NCBI GenBank assembly: GCA_964351655.1 | Contig: CAYGPD010000002.1 | Coordinates: 1 to 64,000 of the forward strand | Reading direction: 5' to 3' | DNA from: Hirschia sp964351655 | Lineage (GTDB): Bacteria; Pseudomonadota; Alphaproteobacteria; Caulobacterales; Hyphomonadaceae | Length of the DNA stretch: 64,000 bases | Part shown: piece by piece, positions 8,308 through 15,553 of the stretch | Layout: the number at the start of each line of letters is the position of its first letter | Position numbering within the stretch: position 1 is the stretch's first letter | Program-made: the position numbers and the translations under genes | Notes under the pieces: model-generated | Database searches by the model: none | What the model was told of the DNA's origin: nothing | Seen by the model: the letters and a program-made list of their open reading frames with translations, nothing else

Positions 8308-10569
8308 TTATTGGGTCACACCGCCACGGGACAAATCTTCAATTAACTTTATATCAGTCGGATCACCGCTTAAACGATGACGGTATACTTGAACATTTTC
8401 TAAAATCCGTTGAACATAATTTCGTGTTTCAGAAAATGGAATACTTTCAATGAAATCTACGGGATCGATTTCTCCCTTGCGTGGATCTCCATATTCTTCA
8501 ATCCAGCGTTTCGGGCGGCTTGGACCGGCATTGTATGCAGCCAGAGCAAGTATATAGGAGCCATCGAAGTCTTCGATAAGATCATCAAGAAAACTACGTC
8601 CCACTTTAAGGTTATATGTCGGGTCGTCAGTTAGCCAACTTTCACGGTAAGGTAATCCTACTTGGCGAGCCGTCAAACGACCCGTTGAAGGCAAAAGTTG
8701 CATCATTCCGCGTGCGTTCGCGTGGCTGACAGCTTGCGGAGCGAGTTCACTTTCTTGACGAGAGAGGGCCATAACAAGAGCTGGTTCAGCAATTCCAGAG
8801 CGGGCGCTGTTAGGTAGTTCAATAATTGGGAAGGCAGCATTTGGTGCGACAAGGTCTTTTGCGAGAGCTGCTTTGCCTCCACGTACACCGGCGCGTGGTT
8901 CTAAATAGTATATCGCAAGATCTGAGAGAAGTTGATGTTCTTGGGGCGTGTCTAACAAATCGTCCAGATGATATGAAAATCTTTCAAAAGAACTTAGACG
9001 TCCGGAGTCCGCAAGCATGATTGCAGCTCGCACAACACTTCTATTGTTGAAGGCTTGTGTTTCTTCTTCGGTAGCAGGAGCGGGTAGGGCGAATGCTATC
9101 TGTGCTTTGCTTAAGCCCATATCCTTCAATCTTTCAGCAGCCATTTGGCCATAGAAGGTAAAGTTATAGTGGGCAGCTAGTTCATAGCTTTCTTGCGCTG
9201 CTTCAGTATTTGAAAGCAGGGGTGCAGATTCATTAACAGAGATATCCTCCTGCTCGAGTTTGGCTGTAGTCTCTTTAACTTCAGCAGCATTCAAAGCATC
9301 GGAAGAAGATGGTTCTGAAGAAGATGTATTCTCTTCTTCTAACCCAGCTTTTGAACGATCCATTGAATTCATAGAAGATTTTAAGCTTTTATAGGTTTTG
9401 GGATTGCCTTTGACTTCTTCAGAAGTCTTCATTGCATTCAGAGCTTCCCCCCGCCAATACAATCCACGCGAGTGACTGATGGGAGAACTTACGCCTTGGG
9501 CTAGTGTGTCAAAGTGTGTAAATGCCACTTCAGGTTTTTTTAAATACCGCAGCGCGACCCAGCCAGCATAAAATTCCGCATCTGCAAAGCTTACGCCCTC
9601 ACTTAGGCCATGGTTCGCAGCCATGTTGTAGGCTTCTGGCCAACGTTTTTCTTTTATTAGGTCGCGTAGTAGGTAGCTGCGCTCGCTCCAGATTTTTGTG
9701 CGTCCAGTTTCCGATGTTTTGAATGGGTCGATATCAAGAATAACTTCTATCGCCCCTTCTTTATTGTTGGCTCTCTTACGTCTCCATCTAGCACGCTCAT
9801 AGAGGAGGCCAGGATCTGACTGCTTCTTATTCGGAACATCATCAATAAGTGCATCAACTCCTCGGTGACCTTCCATGAGTGCTACTCTCGCTTCAGCGAG
9901 CTCACGGTCGGATGAAGATAAGCGAGAGAACAAAGATTTTGCGTCGCTACGCTGATTGTTCCACAGAAGCATGTCTACGCGTTTGGAGTGATCAAATGCG
10001 GTTAAATCTTTTGCGAATTGAAGTAATAATTCGCGTTGGTCTGTTGATGATATTGCATGGTTCCACCAAATATCTTTGACTATGCTAATAGCCTGTTGGG
10101 GATCACCGTTTCTGTCTAAAAGTCGAGCATATTGTAACTTTCCTCCTCCAGTAATAGGAGGGTAGCTTTTAAACCAAGCCGACAATTCTTCGTCGGACAT
10201 TGTTAATCCCTTTAACAAGTTTTCCGCTTGTTTAATCATTTCTACTCGTTTCGGCCAATCAGTTAAATTGGTGAGAGCAAATTTCAATTCTTCAAAACTT
10301 GGTTGAGCAGATGAATTTGTTGTTATCTTCCATAGGAGCAAATCTTTTATAGATTGTTCTGTCGCAGCTTTTTGATCGCTACGAACTTTAGACCAATTAC
10401 CTGCATCTGCTGCATCAAGTGAGTCGGAAAGAGATTTATATGTTTTCTGTTCTATAATTTTTGAATAGACTGTAGAGCTTGGTTTAAGCGTTGGAGCAGT
10501 GGGAATCGCGTTTGCTGTGGTATTTGCTGCAAATAAAACAAAGATTGTGGGATAAAGAATTCTTTTCAT
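8308..10569 (-). CDS. slt: Soluble lytic murein transglycosylase, Slt70-like
   Basis: A 753-aa periplasmic enzyme that cleaves peptidoglycan to 1,6-anhydro-muropeptides. I start it at the ATG at 10569, which gives a Sec signal peptide (MKRILYPTIFVLFAANTTANA); a longer frame to 10899 would run through dapA on the other strand and lacks a signal. The long N-terminal part is alpha-helical with TPR/superhelix character. A Ser/Glu-rich linker lies about residues 400-460. The C-terminal SLT domain has the catalytic Glu at about 606 in SRQESEL, followed by GMMQLLPSTG and the AAYNAGP motif. It is transcribed divergently from dapA across 112 bp. Confidence 0.92.
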   Translation of the reverse strand: MKRILYPTIFVLFAANTTANAIPTAPTLKPSSTVYSKIIEQKTYKSLSDSLDAADAGNWSKVRSDQKAATEQSIKDLLLWKITTNSSAQPSFEELKFALTNLTDWPKRVEMIKQAENLLKGLTMSDEELSAWFKSYPPITGGGKLQYARLLDRNGDPQQAISIVKDIWWNHAISSTDQRELLLQFAKDLTAFDHSKRVDMLLWNNQRSDAKSLFSRLSSSDRELAEARVALMEGHRGVDALIDDVPNKKQSDPGLLYERARWRRKRANNKEGAIEVILDIDPFKTSETGRTKIWSERSYLLRDLIKEKRWPEAYNMAANHGLSEGVSFADAEFYAGWVALRYLKKPEVAFTHFDTLAQGVSSPISHSRGLYWRGEALNAMKTSEEVKGNPKTYKSLKSSMNSMDRSKAGLEEENTSSSEPSSSDALNAAEVKETTAKLEQEDISVNESAPLLSNTEAAQESYELAAHYNFTFYGQMAAERLKDMGLSKAQIAFALPAPATEEETQAFNNRSVVRAAIMLADSGRLSSFERFSYHLDDLLDTPQEHQLLSDLAIYYLEPRAGVRGGKAALAKDLVAPNAAFPIIELPNSARSGIAEPALVMALSRQESELAPQAVSHANARGMMQLLPSTGRLTARQVGLPYRESWLTDDPTYNLKVGRSFLDDLIEDFDGSYILALAAYNAGPSRPKRWIEEYGDPRKGEIDPVDFIESIPFSETRNYVQRILENVQVYRHRLSGDPTDIKLIEDLSRGGVTQ

Positions 10570-10681
10570 GACTTGCAAAACCTGATTGTGACGCGAATAA
10601 CAACTAATTAGCTTTAAATCGTGAACAGGCAGTGAGCGTTTTAAAAAAATTCCAAAATATCGACTCGAAACGGAGGACGCG

Positions 10682-11557
10682 ATGTTTAAAGGGTCTATTC
10701 CAGCTCTAGTCACACCTTTTCGTAATGGAAAAGTCGACGAGCAAGCTTTTGAAAAAATGGTGCTCAGGCAGATTGAGGCAGGATCGCACGCACTTGTTCC
10801 TTGTGGCACCACAGGAGAAAGTGCGACTTTGTCGCACGATGAACACCGGCGTGTGGTTGAGTTGTGCGTTGAGATAGTTGCGGGAAGGATTCCGGTCATT
10901 GCTGGGGCTGGCTCTAATTCTACGCGTGAAGCGATTGGTTTGGTTGAACATGCGAAGGCGGTTGGGGCTCATGCTGCGCTAACAGTGTGTCCATATTATA
11001 ACAGACCGTCTCAGCAGGGACTTATTGCGCATTTTCTAGGTATAGCAGATGCTGTGGAGCTTCCTTTGGTCCTGTATAATGTGCCAGGTAGAACTGTTTC
11101 CGATCTTGAGCCTGAAACATTGTGTGAATTAGCTAAGCACCCCAATATAATAGCAATAAAAGACGCGACAGGCGACATTGGGCGTGTGTCATGGCATAAA
11201 GCTATATGTCCAAATGAATTTGTTCTTCTTAGTGGAGATGACCTCAGTGCTGTAGGTTTTAATGCTATGGGCGGAATAGGTTGCATATCTGTAACTGCAA
11301 ATATCGCGCCGAAGGCCTGTGCTGATATGCAAAATGCGATGAGTTTGGGTGACTTTAAAACAGCTAGACAGCTCAATGCATCTTTGCAGAGGTTACATAG
11401 GGCGTTATTTTTGGAGCCAAGTCCTGCTCCTGCGAAATTTGCATTGTCGGAGTTGGGCTTATGTGAACCGGATGTGCGGCGTCCAATATTGCCCGTACAA
11501 TCAAGCGAAGTTAAAAACGAAATTCGAACAGCAATGCGTGAAGCTGGCGTTCTTTAG
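10682..11557 (+). CDS. dapA: 4-hydroxy-tetrahydrodipicolinate synthase
   Basis: A 291-aa class I aldolase that condenses pyruvate with aspartate semialdehyde, the entry step to diaminopimelate and lysine. It shows GTTGESATL (pyruvate-binding loop, about residue 42), the YNVPGRT segment with the proton-relay Tyr, and the Schiff-base Lys in IAIKDATGD. A good ribosome binding site (GGAGG) sits 5-9 bp upstream of the ATG. It is followed by smpB after 14 bp, a common alphaproteobacterial pairing, and is divergent from slt; both products serve the cell wall. Confidence 0.97.
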   Translation: MFKGSIPALVTPFRNGKVDEQAFEKMVLRQIEAGSHALVPCGTTGESATLSHDEHRRVVELCVEIVAGRIPVIAGAGSNSTREAIGLVEHAKAVGAHAALTVCPYYNRPSQQGLIAHFLGIADAVELPLVLYNVPGRTVSDLEPETLCELAKHPNIIAIKDATGDIGRVSWHKAICPNEFVLLSGDDLSAVGFNAMGGIGCISVTANIAPKACADMQNAMSLGDFKTARQLNASLQRLHRALFLEPSPAPAKFALSELGLCEPDVRRPILPVQSSEVKNEIRTAMREAGVL

Positions 11558-11571
11558 GTCGGAGATAATAT

Positions 11572-12048
11572 ATGGCCAAACCTAAAAAAAATGATGCCAA
11601 TGGTCTCGTTGCGGAAAATAGACAATCTCGCAGAAATTATGAAGTAGTTGACACGATGGAGGCCGGGGTGGTGCTTCTTGGGACGGAGGTGAAGTCTCTA
11701 AGGCTTGGTCGTGCAAATATTTCAGAAAGTTATGCGCGTGATGAGAATGGAGAATTGGTGTTGGTGAACGCGACCATTCCTATTTATCCGCCGGCTGCTA
11801 GGTTTAATCATGAGCCTTTGAGAATGAGAAAATTGCTTCTCAAGAAAAAGGAGCTTGCTAAATTGAGCCAAGGGATTTCCAGAGATGGAATGACGGTGGT
11901 TCCGTTAAAACTCTATTTTAATGATAGGGGAATTGCTAAATTATTGCTTGGTTTAGCGAAGGGACGAAAGAATCATGACAAGCGAGACGTTGAAAAGAAG
12001 CGTGATTGGGAGAAGCAAAAGGCTCGATTGATGCGAGCAAAGGGATAA
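11572..12048 (+). CDS. smpB: SsrA-binding protein SmpB
   Basis: A 158-aa basic RNA-binding protein that delivers tmRNA to stalled ribosomes. It begins with the conserved region AENRQSRRNYEV, then a TEVKSLRLGRANISESYAR-like core and the C-terminal basic tail with GLAKGRKNHDKRD, which acts in the ribosomal mRNA channel. Length is typical. It is probably co-transcribed with dapA (14-bp gap). No tmRNA gene was recognised next to it. A strong hairpin terminator lies 120 bp downstream. Confidence 0.97.
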   Translation: MAKPKKNDANGLVAENRQSRRNYEVVDTMEAGVVLLGTEVKSLRLGRANISESYARDENGELVLVNATIPIYPPAARFNHEPLRMRKLLLKKKELAKLSQGISRDGMTVVPLKLYFNDRGIAKLLLGLAKGRKNHDKRDVEKKRDWEKQKARLMRAKG

Positions 12049-12094
12049 TTTTTAGGAAACCGAGTTTATGCATTCAATCTTTAGCTTGGTCGTT

Positions 12095-12197
12095 TTGTCG
12101 CGCCTAGTTATTGGTGTTAGAAACTTCGGATGTGACATTCCACATTGGGTGCAAATTGAGTAAACGTCCGTCTTCGATAGATGAAGACGGATTTTTT
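12095..12197 (+). ncRNA. Possible short transcript ending at the terminator (speculative)
   Basis: TTGTCG at 12095-12100 and TAGAAA at 12118-12123 are spaced 17 bp apart, each matching 4 of 6 sigma-70 consensus positions. Initiation about 12130 would yield a transcript of roughly 65-70 nt ending in the strong terminator. Equally, the terminator may simply end the dapA-smpB message with a long 3' UTR. No homology to a known RNA was recognised. Confidence 0.2.
12168..12197 (+). terminator. Rho-independent terminator downstream of smpB
   Basis: An 8-bp perfect stem (CCGTCTTC / GAAGACGG, 12168-12175 and 12183-12190) with a 7-nt loop is followed by ATTTTTT. It separates the dapA-smpB unit from the nuo operon. 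Confidence 0.9.
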
Positions 12198-12235
12198 CGA
12201 ATTTATAGCTTTATTTGTCGCATTTATCATAAAAC

Positions 12236-12265
12236 ATAACCTTTGCTTGGGTGATAACCTTTGCT
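12236..12265 (+). repeat. 12-bp direct repeat upstream of nuoA
   Basis: ATAACCTTTGCT occurs at 12236-12247 and exactly again at 12254-12265, an 18-bp period (about 1.7 helical turns). It lies after the smpB terminator and about 160-190 bp before nuoA, so it could be a two-site regulator operator for nuo. The regulatory role is inference. Confidence 0.5.
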
Positions 12266-12327
12266 AAAGCGATGCTCGCTAAACGTACTGTCGAGTAGAT
12301 GTGTGTGTGGTGATTTTACCATATAAG

Positions 12328-12360
12328 ACTTTCATTTTCGATTAGATTGAAAATGAAAGT
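12328..12360 (+). repeat. Perfect 12-bp-arm inverted repeat (hairpin) ahead of nuoA
   Basis: ACTTTCATTTTC (12328-12339) and GAAAATGAAAGT (12349-12360) are perfect complements around a 9-nt loop. No T-tract follows on the plus strand, so it is not a standard terminator. It lies 67 bp upstream of the nuoA ATG and immediately after a TATAAG element, so it would sit at the 5' end of a nuo transcript or act as a palindromic operator. Confidence 0.6.
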
Positions 12361-12426
12361 TGTTAGGTGCCTTGCATGCGGTGCCAAACCGTCTTAGGCC
12401 GAACTACAAACTGCTAGGAATTTATA

Positions 12427-12801
12427 ATGCAAGACGCCCAATCTCTCGTCCTAAATTATTTGCCGGTTGTCATATTCTTCGTTTTTGGTGTGGCGTTATG
12501 CTTAGCCTTTCTCGTTGCATCGGCTATATTGTCGCCAAATAATCCGGATCCTGAGAAAAACTCAGCATATGAATGTGGATTTAATCCATTCGATGATGCA
12601 CGAATGAAGTTTGATATAAGGTTCTATCTTGTAGCGATTCTATTTATCATTTTCGATCTTGAGGTCGCGTTTTTGTTTCCTTGGATATTTCAGGTAGATG
12701 CGGGGAATGTTGCGGCCTTTTGGTCAATGATGGTTTTTCTTGGTGTTTTGACGATCGGCTTTATTTACGAATGGAGCTCCGGTGCGCTGGAGTGGGAGTA
12801 A
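12427..12801 (+). CDS. nuoA: NADH-quinone oxidoreductase subunit A
   Basis: A 124-aa inner-membrane subunit of complex I with three predicted transmembrane helices. The conserved loop carries YECGFNPFDDARMKFDIRFY, containing the Cys whose eukaryotic ND3 equivalent reports the active/deactive transition, followed by the acidic IFDLEVAFLFPW helix. It is the first gene of the nuo operon; an AGGA-type site lies shortly upstream of the ATG. It ends 4 bp before nuoB. Confidence 0.97.
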   Translation: MQDAQSLVLNYLPVVIFFVFGVALCLAFLVASAILSPNNPDPEKNSAYECGFNPFDDARMKFDIRFYLVAILFIIFDLEVAFLFPWIFQVDAGNVAAFWSMMVFLGVLTIGFIYEWSSGALEWE

Positions 12802-12805
12802 ATCG

Positions 12806-13372
12806 ATGAGTAAGAATAATGTTTCGGCTTCTGTTGTGAAAAACAACTCCTCGAAACCTGCTTCAACGATTAGAAGTGATGATCCCTTCTTTGCGGGAGT
12901 TTCAGACGAGTTAGCGGACAAAGGGTTTGTTGTTGCAAAATTGGACGATGCAATTACTTGGGCTCGTACTGGTTCTTTAATGTTTATGAGTTTTGGGCTT
13001 GCGTGCTGTGCGGTAGAGATGATGCATGCAGCTAACCCACGATATGACATGGAACGATTTGGGATGGCGCCGCGCGGAACACCCAGACAGTCTGATTTGA
13101 TGATTGTAGCAGGCACTTTAACCAATAAAATGGCTCCGGCAATGCGTAAAGTATACGATCAAATGGCTGAGCCTCGATATGTGATTTCAATGGGGTCGTG
13201 CGCAAATGGTGGTGGGTATTACCATTATTCATATTCTGTCGTTCGTGGGTGTGATCGTATTGTACCGGTTGATGTTTACGTTCCCGGTTGTCCTCCGACA
13301 GCAGAGGCTTTGATGTATGGTCTATTGCAGCTTCAAAAGAAAATTCGGCGTGAGGGGACTATCGACCGATGA
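12806..13372 (+). CDS. nuoB: NADH-quinone oxidoreductase subunit B
   Basis: A 188-aa peripheral-arm subunit that binds the terminal 4Fe-4S cluster N2, which passes electrons to quinone. Cluster ligands are in GLACCAVEM, GSCANGGG and VPGCPPTAEAL. I start it at the ATG at 12806, 4 bp after nuoA; a longer frame from 12782 would overlap nuoA. The N-terminal 30 residues before the core are Ser/Asn-rich and variable. It overlaps nuoC by the ATGA junction at 13369-13372. Confidence 0.97.
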   Translation: MSKNNVSASVVKNNSSKPASTIRSDDPFFAGVSDELADKGFVVAKLDDAITWARTGSLMFMSFGLACCAVEMMHAANPRYDMERFGMAPRGTPRQSDLMIVAGTLTNKMAPAMRKVYDQMAEPRYVISMGSCANGGGYYHYSYSVVRGCDRIVPVDVYVPGCPPTAEALMYGLLQLQKKIRREGTIDR

Positions 13373-13998
13373 GTTTATCCTACATCAACGTCGCGACTCT
13401 AAAAGATTTGGCGTTACATATTGAGACCGAGCAGCCACACGCAGTTAAATCATCCGAAGTGGTTCGTGATGAGCTAGTAGTTGTGTGTGTGCGAGATCAA
13501 GTTCTGCCTTTGATGCGTTTTTTGAAGAATGACACTCAATGTAAATTTGAAACACTGGTTGATATTTGTGCTGCTGACTATCCGGCGCGATCTGAGCGTT
13601 TTGAAGTTGTTTATCATATGTTATCGATGAGTCTGAATCAGCGTATCCGGATTAAAATTATAACGGATGAAGAGACGCCGGTTCCTAGTTTAGTTGAATT
13701 GTTCCCGTGTGCTGATTGGAATGAACGCGAGGCATTTGATATGTACGGCGTTTTGTTCTCAGGTCATCCAGATCTACGTAGAATTTTGACTGATTATGGT
13801 TTTGAGGGGCATCCATTGCGTAAGGATTTTCCGCTTACTGGTCATGTTGAAGTTCGGTATGATGAAGTCGAAAAACGGGTCGTTTATCAACCAGTAAAGC
13901 TAGTACAAGAATATAGAAATTTTGACTTTTTATCACCTTGGGAAGGTATGCAAAGCGTTATTCCAGGTGATGAGAAAGCAAGTGAAGGGGAGGCTTAG
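13369..13998 (+). CDS. nuoC: NADH-quinone oxidoreductase subunit C
   Basis: A 209-aa peripheral-arm subunit with the 30-kDa subunit fold. It shows the family segment ERFEVVYHMLSMSLNQRIRI, then PSLVELFPCADWNEREAFDMYG and the HPDLRRILTDYGFEGHPLRK signature. It is separate from NuoD, as usual in alphaproteobacteria and mitochondria, not fused as in E. coli. It overlaps the end of nuoB by 4 bp and ends at the nuoD start, indicating translational coupling. Confidence 0.97.
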   Translation: MSLSYINVATLKDLALHIETEQPHAVKSSEVVRDELVVVCVRDQVLPLMRFLKNDTQCKFETLVDICAADYPARSERFEVVYHMLSMSLNQRIRIKIITDEETPVPSLVELFPCADWNEREAFDMYGVLFSGHPDLRRILTDYGFEGHPLRKDFPLTGHVEVRYDEVEKRVVYQPVKLVQEYRNFDFLSPWEGMQSVIPGDEKASEGEA

Positions 13999-14003
13999 TG
14001 TTC

Positions 14004-15203
14004 ATGGCTGATGGAACTTCACACTCAAACGATATGGATAATCGAAAGTTTACAATAAACTTCGGGCCTCAGCATCCTGCTGCACACGGTGTGTTGCGTA
14101 TGATCTTGGAGTTAGATGGGGAAATTGTTGAGAGAGTAGATTCCCACATTGGGCTTTTACATAGGGGTACTGAAAAGCTCATCGAATATAAAACGTATCT
14201 ACAAGCATTGCCTTATTTTGATCGGCTTGATTATTGCGCTCCGATGAACCAAGAGCATGCTTGGTGTATAGCAATTGAAAAACTTACCGGAATAGAAGTG
14301 CCTCGGCGCGCACAATTTATTAGGGTTCTTTTTGCTGAAATTGGTCGTTTGCAATCTCACCTTTTGAACGTTACGACTCAGGCTATGGATGTCGGGGCCC
14401 TGACACCGATAACGTGGGGATTCGAAGAGCGTGAAAAACTGCTTGTCTTCTATGAAAGAGCTTCGGGTAGTAGAATGCATGCGGCTTATTTTCGACCGGG
14501 TGGGGTGCATCAAGATGTACCACCTGAGTTACTGGTGGATATTTATGATTTTTGTGACCCCTTTTTAAAAGTTCTCGACGACATTGAAGGGTTGCTAACC
14601 AATAGTCGTATCTTCAAACAAAGAAATGTAAATATCGGTAAAGTGACTCCTGCTGACGCATTAGAATGGGGTTTTTCGGGAGTAATGGTCCGTGGTTCTG
14701 GGATGCCTTGGGATTTGCGAAGATCACAACCCTATGAAGTTTATTCTGAGTTAGAATTTGGAATTCCTATCGGCAAGCATGGTGATTGTTATGATCGCTA
14801 TTTATGTCGGATGGAAGAAATGCGCGAGTCAGTACGGATTATCAAGCAGTGTATTGACCAGATTCCGCAGGGGCCAGTTCTGCCTGAGCGTTCTAAGTTT
14901 GCACCTCCACGAAGAAGTGAAATGAAGGGTTCGATGGAGGCATTGATTCATCATTTTAAACTTTACACTGAAGGTTTCCACGTTCCAGCTGGCGAAGTTT
15001 ATGCCACAGTTGAGGCTCCCAAAGGTGAGTTTGGTGTATATTTGGTCTCTGACGGCACAAACCGTCCTTACAGAGCAAAAATTAAAGCTCCAGGATATGC
15101 CCACTTACAAGCAATGGATTACCTGTGTAAGGGGCATCAATTGGCGGACGCGTCTGCAATTCTCGGGTCGTTGGATATAGTTTTTGGAGAGATAGATCGA
15201 TGA
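14004..15203 (+). CDS. nuoD: NADH-quinone oxidoreductase subunit D
   Basis: A 399-aa peripheral-arm subunit (49-kDa homologue) that forms the quinone pocket with NuoB. It has FGPQHPAAHGVLR near the N-terminus, with the quinone-site His, HIGLLHRGTEKLIE, and the C-terminal MDYLCKGHQLADASAILGSLDIVFGEIDR segment. A GGGGAGG ribosome binding site at 13987-13993 is well spaced for the ATG at 14004; the GTG at 13998 overlapping the nuoC stop is too close. The stop overlaps the start of the next gene (ATGA at 15200). Confidence 0.97.
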   Translation: MADGTSHSNDMDNRKFTINFGPQHPAAHGVLRMILELDGEIVERVDSHIGLLHRGTEKLIEYKTYLQALPYFDRLDYCAPMNQEHAWCIAIEKLTGIEVPRRAQFIRVLFAEIGRLQSHLLNVTTQAMDVGALTPITWGFEEREKLLVFYERASGSRMHAAYFRPGGVHQDVPPELLVDIYDFCDPFLKVLDDIEGLLTNSRIFKQRNVNIGKVTPADALEWGFSGVMVRGSGMPWDLRRSQPYEVYSELEFGIPIGKHGDCYDRYLCRMEEMRESVRIIKQCIDQIPQGPVLPERSKFAPPRRSEMKGSMEALIHHFKLYTEGFHVPAGEVYATVEAPKGEFGVYLVSDGTNRPYRAKIKAPGYAHLQAMDYLCKGHQLADASAILGSLDIVFGEIDR

Positions 15204-15550
15204 ACGCTCTCCCAACACCTGAAGAATTAGTCCAAGGCCAATTGGATGCTTACAATTCACAAAATTTAGAAGAGTTTTGTGAATTCTTTTCTGACGACCT
15301 ATTTGTGGCCAGTTATCTGGGCGATGTAGTTTGCACAGGAATCGATGCTTTTCGTATACGGCATGTAGGGGTTTTTAGTGATTTTCCTAATAATAAAGCA
15401 GAGTTGAAGTCTCGAATTGTATTAGGAGATACAGTAATTGACTTGGAAAACGTAACGCGGGGAAATGGAGACCCCAGTTTTCAGGTCATATGTATTTACA
15501 CCATAAGTAATGCGCGTATCTCACGCATTGAATACGTCAAAGCGAGTTAG
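15200..15550 (+). CDS. NTF2-like/SnoaL-like (steroid delta-isomerase-type) protein inside the nuo operon
   Basis: A 116-aa soluble protein with the pattern of the NTF2-like fold: an N-terminal helix VQGQLDAYNSQNLEEFCEFF, a strand with DDLFVASY, the GIDAFRIRHVGVF turn, and a C-terminal antiparallel sheet ending in YTISNARISRIEYVK. Family members include ketosteroid isomerases, polyketide cyclases and many unknowns, so catalysis cannot be predicted. It overlaps nuoD by 4 bp (ATGA) and lies 3 bp before nuoE, so it is translated with complex I. It is not one of the 14 canonical subunits; a role as assembly or accessory factor is possible but unproven. Confidence 0.85.
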   Translation: MNALPTPEELVQGQLDAYNSQNLEEFCEFFSDDLFVASYLGDVVCTGIDAFRIRHVGVFSDFPNNKAELKSRIVLGDTVIDLENVTRGNGDPSFQVICIYTISNARISRIEYVKAS

Positions 15551-15553
15551 ACA

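Larger units (their letters stand above)
12049..12426. other. 378-bp intergenic region between smpB and nuoA
   Basis: The only gene-free stretch above 300 bp. It contains, in order: a weak promoter-like pair (12095-12123), an intrinsic terminator (12168-12197), a 12-bp direct repeat (12236-12265), a TATAAG -10-like element at 12322-12327, and a perfect 12-bp-arm hairpin (12328-12360) just ahead of nuoA. No convincing ORF is present. The nuo promoter should lie here, downstream of the terminator, but I could not fix its -35 element. Confidence 0.7.

Noticed and set aside
10570..10899. N-terminal extension of the slt reading frame overlapping dapA
   Set aside because: It is antisense to the well-supported dapA start, lacks a signal peptide at its own start, and the internal ATG at 10569 gives a proper signal sequence.
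12049..12426. tmRNA or riboswitch next to smpB
   Set aside because: No tRNA-like ends, no tag reading frame and no recognisable riboswitch core; only a terminator and simple repeats were seen.
12360..12542. 60-aa frame starting at TTG upstream of nuoA
   Set aside because: It overlaps nuoA in another frame, has no ribosome binding site and no recognisable protein features.
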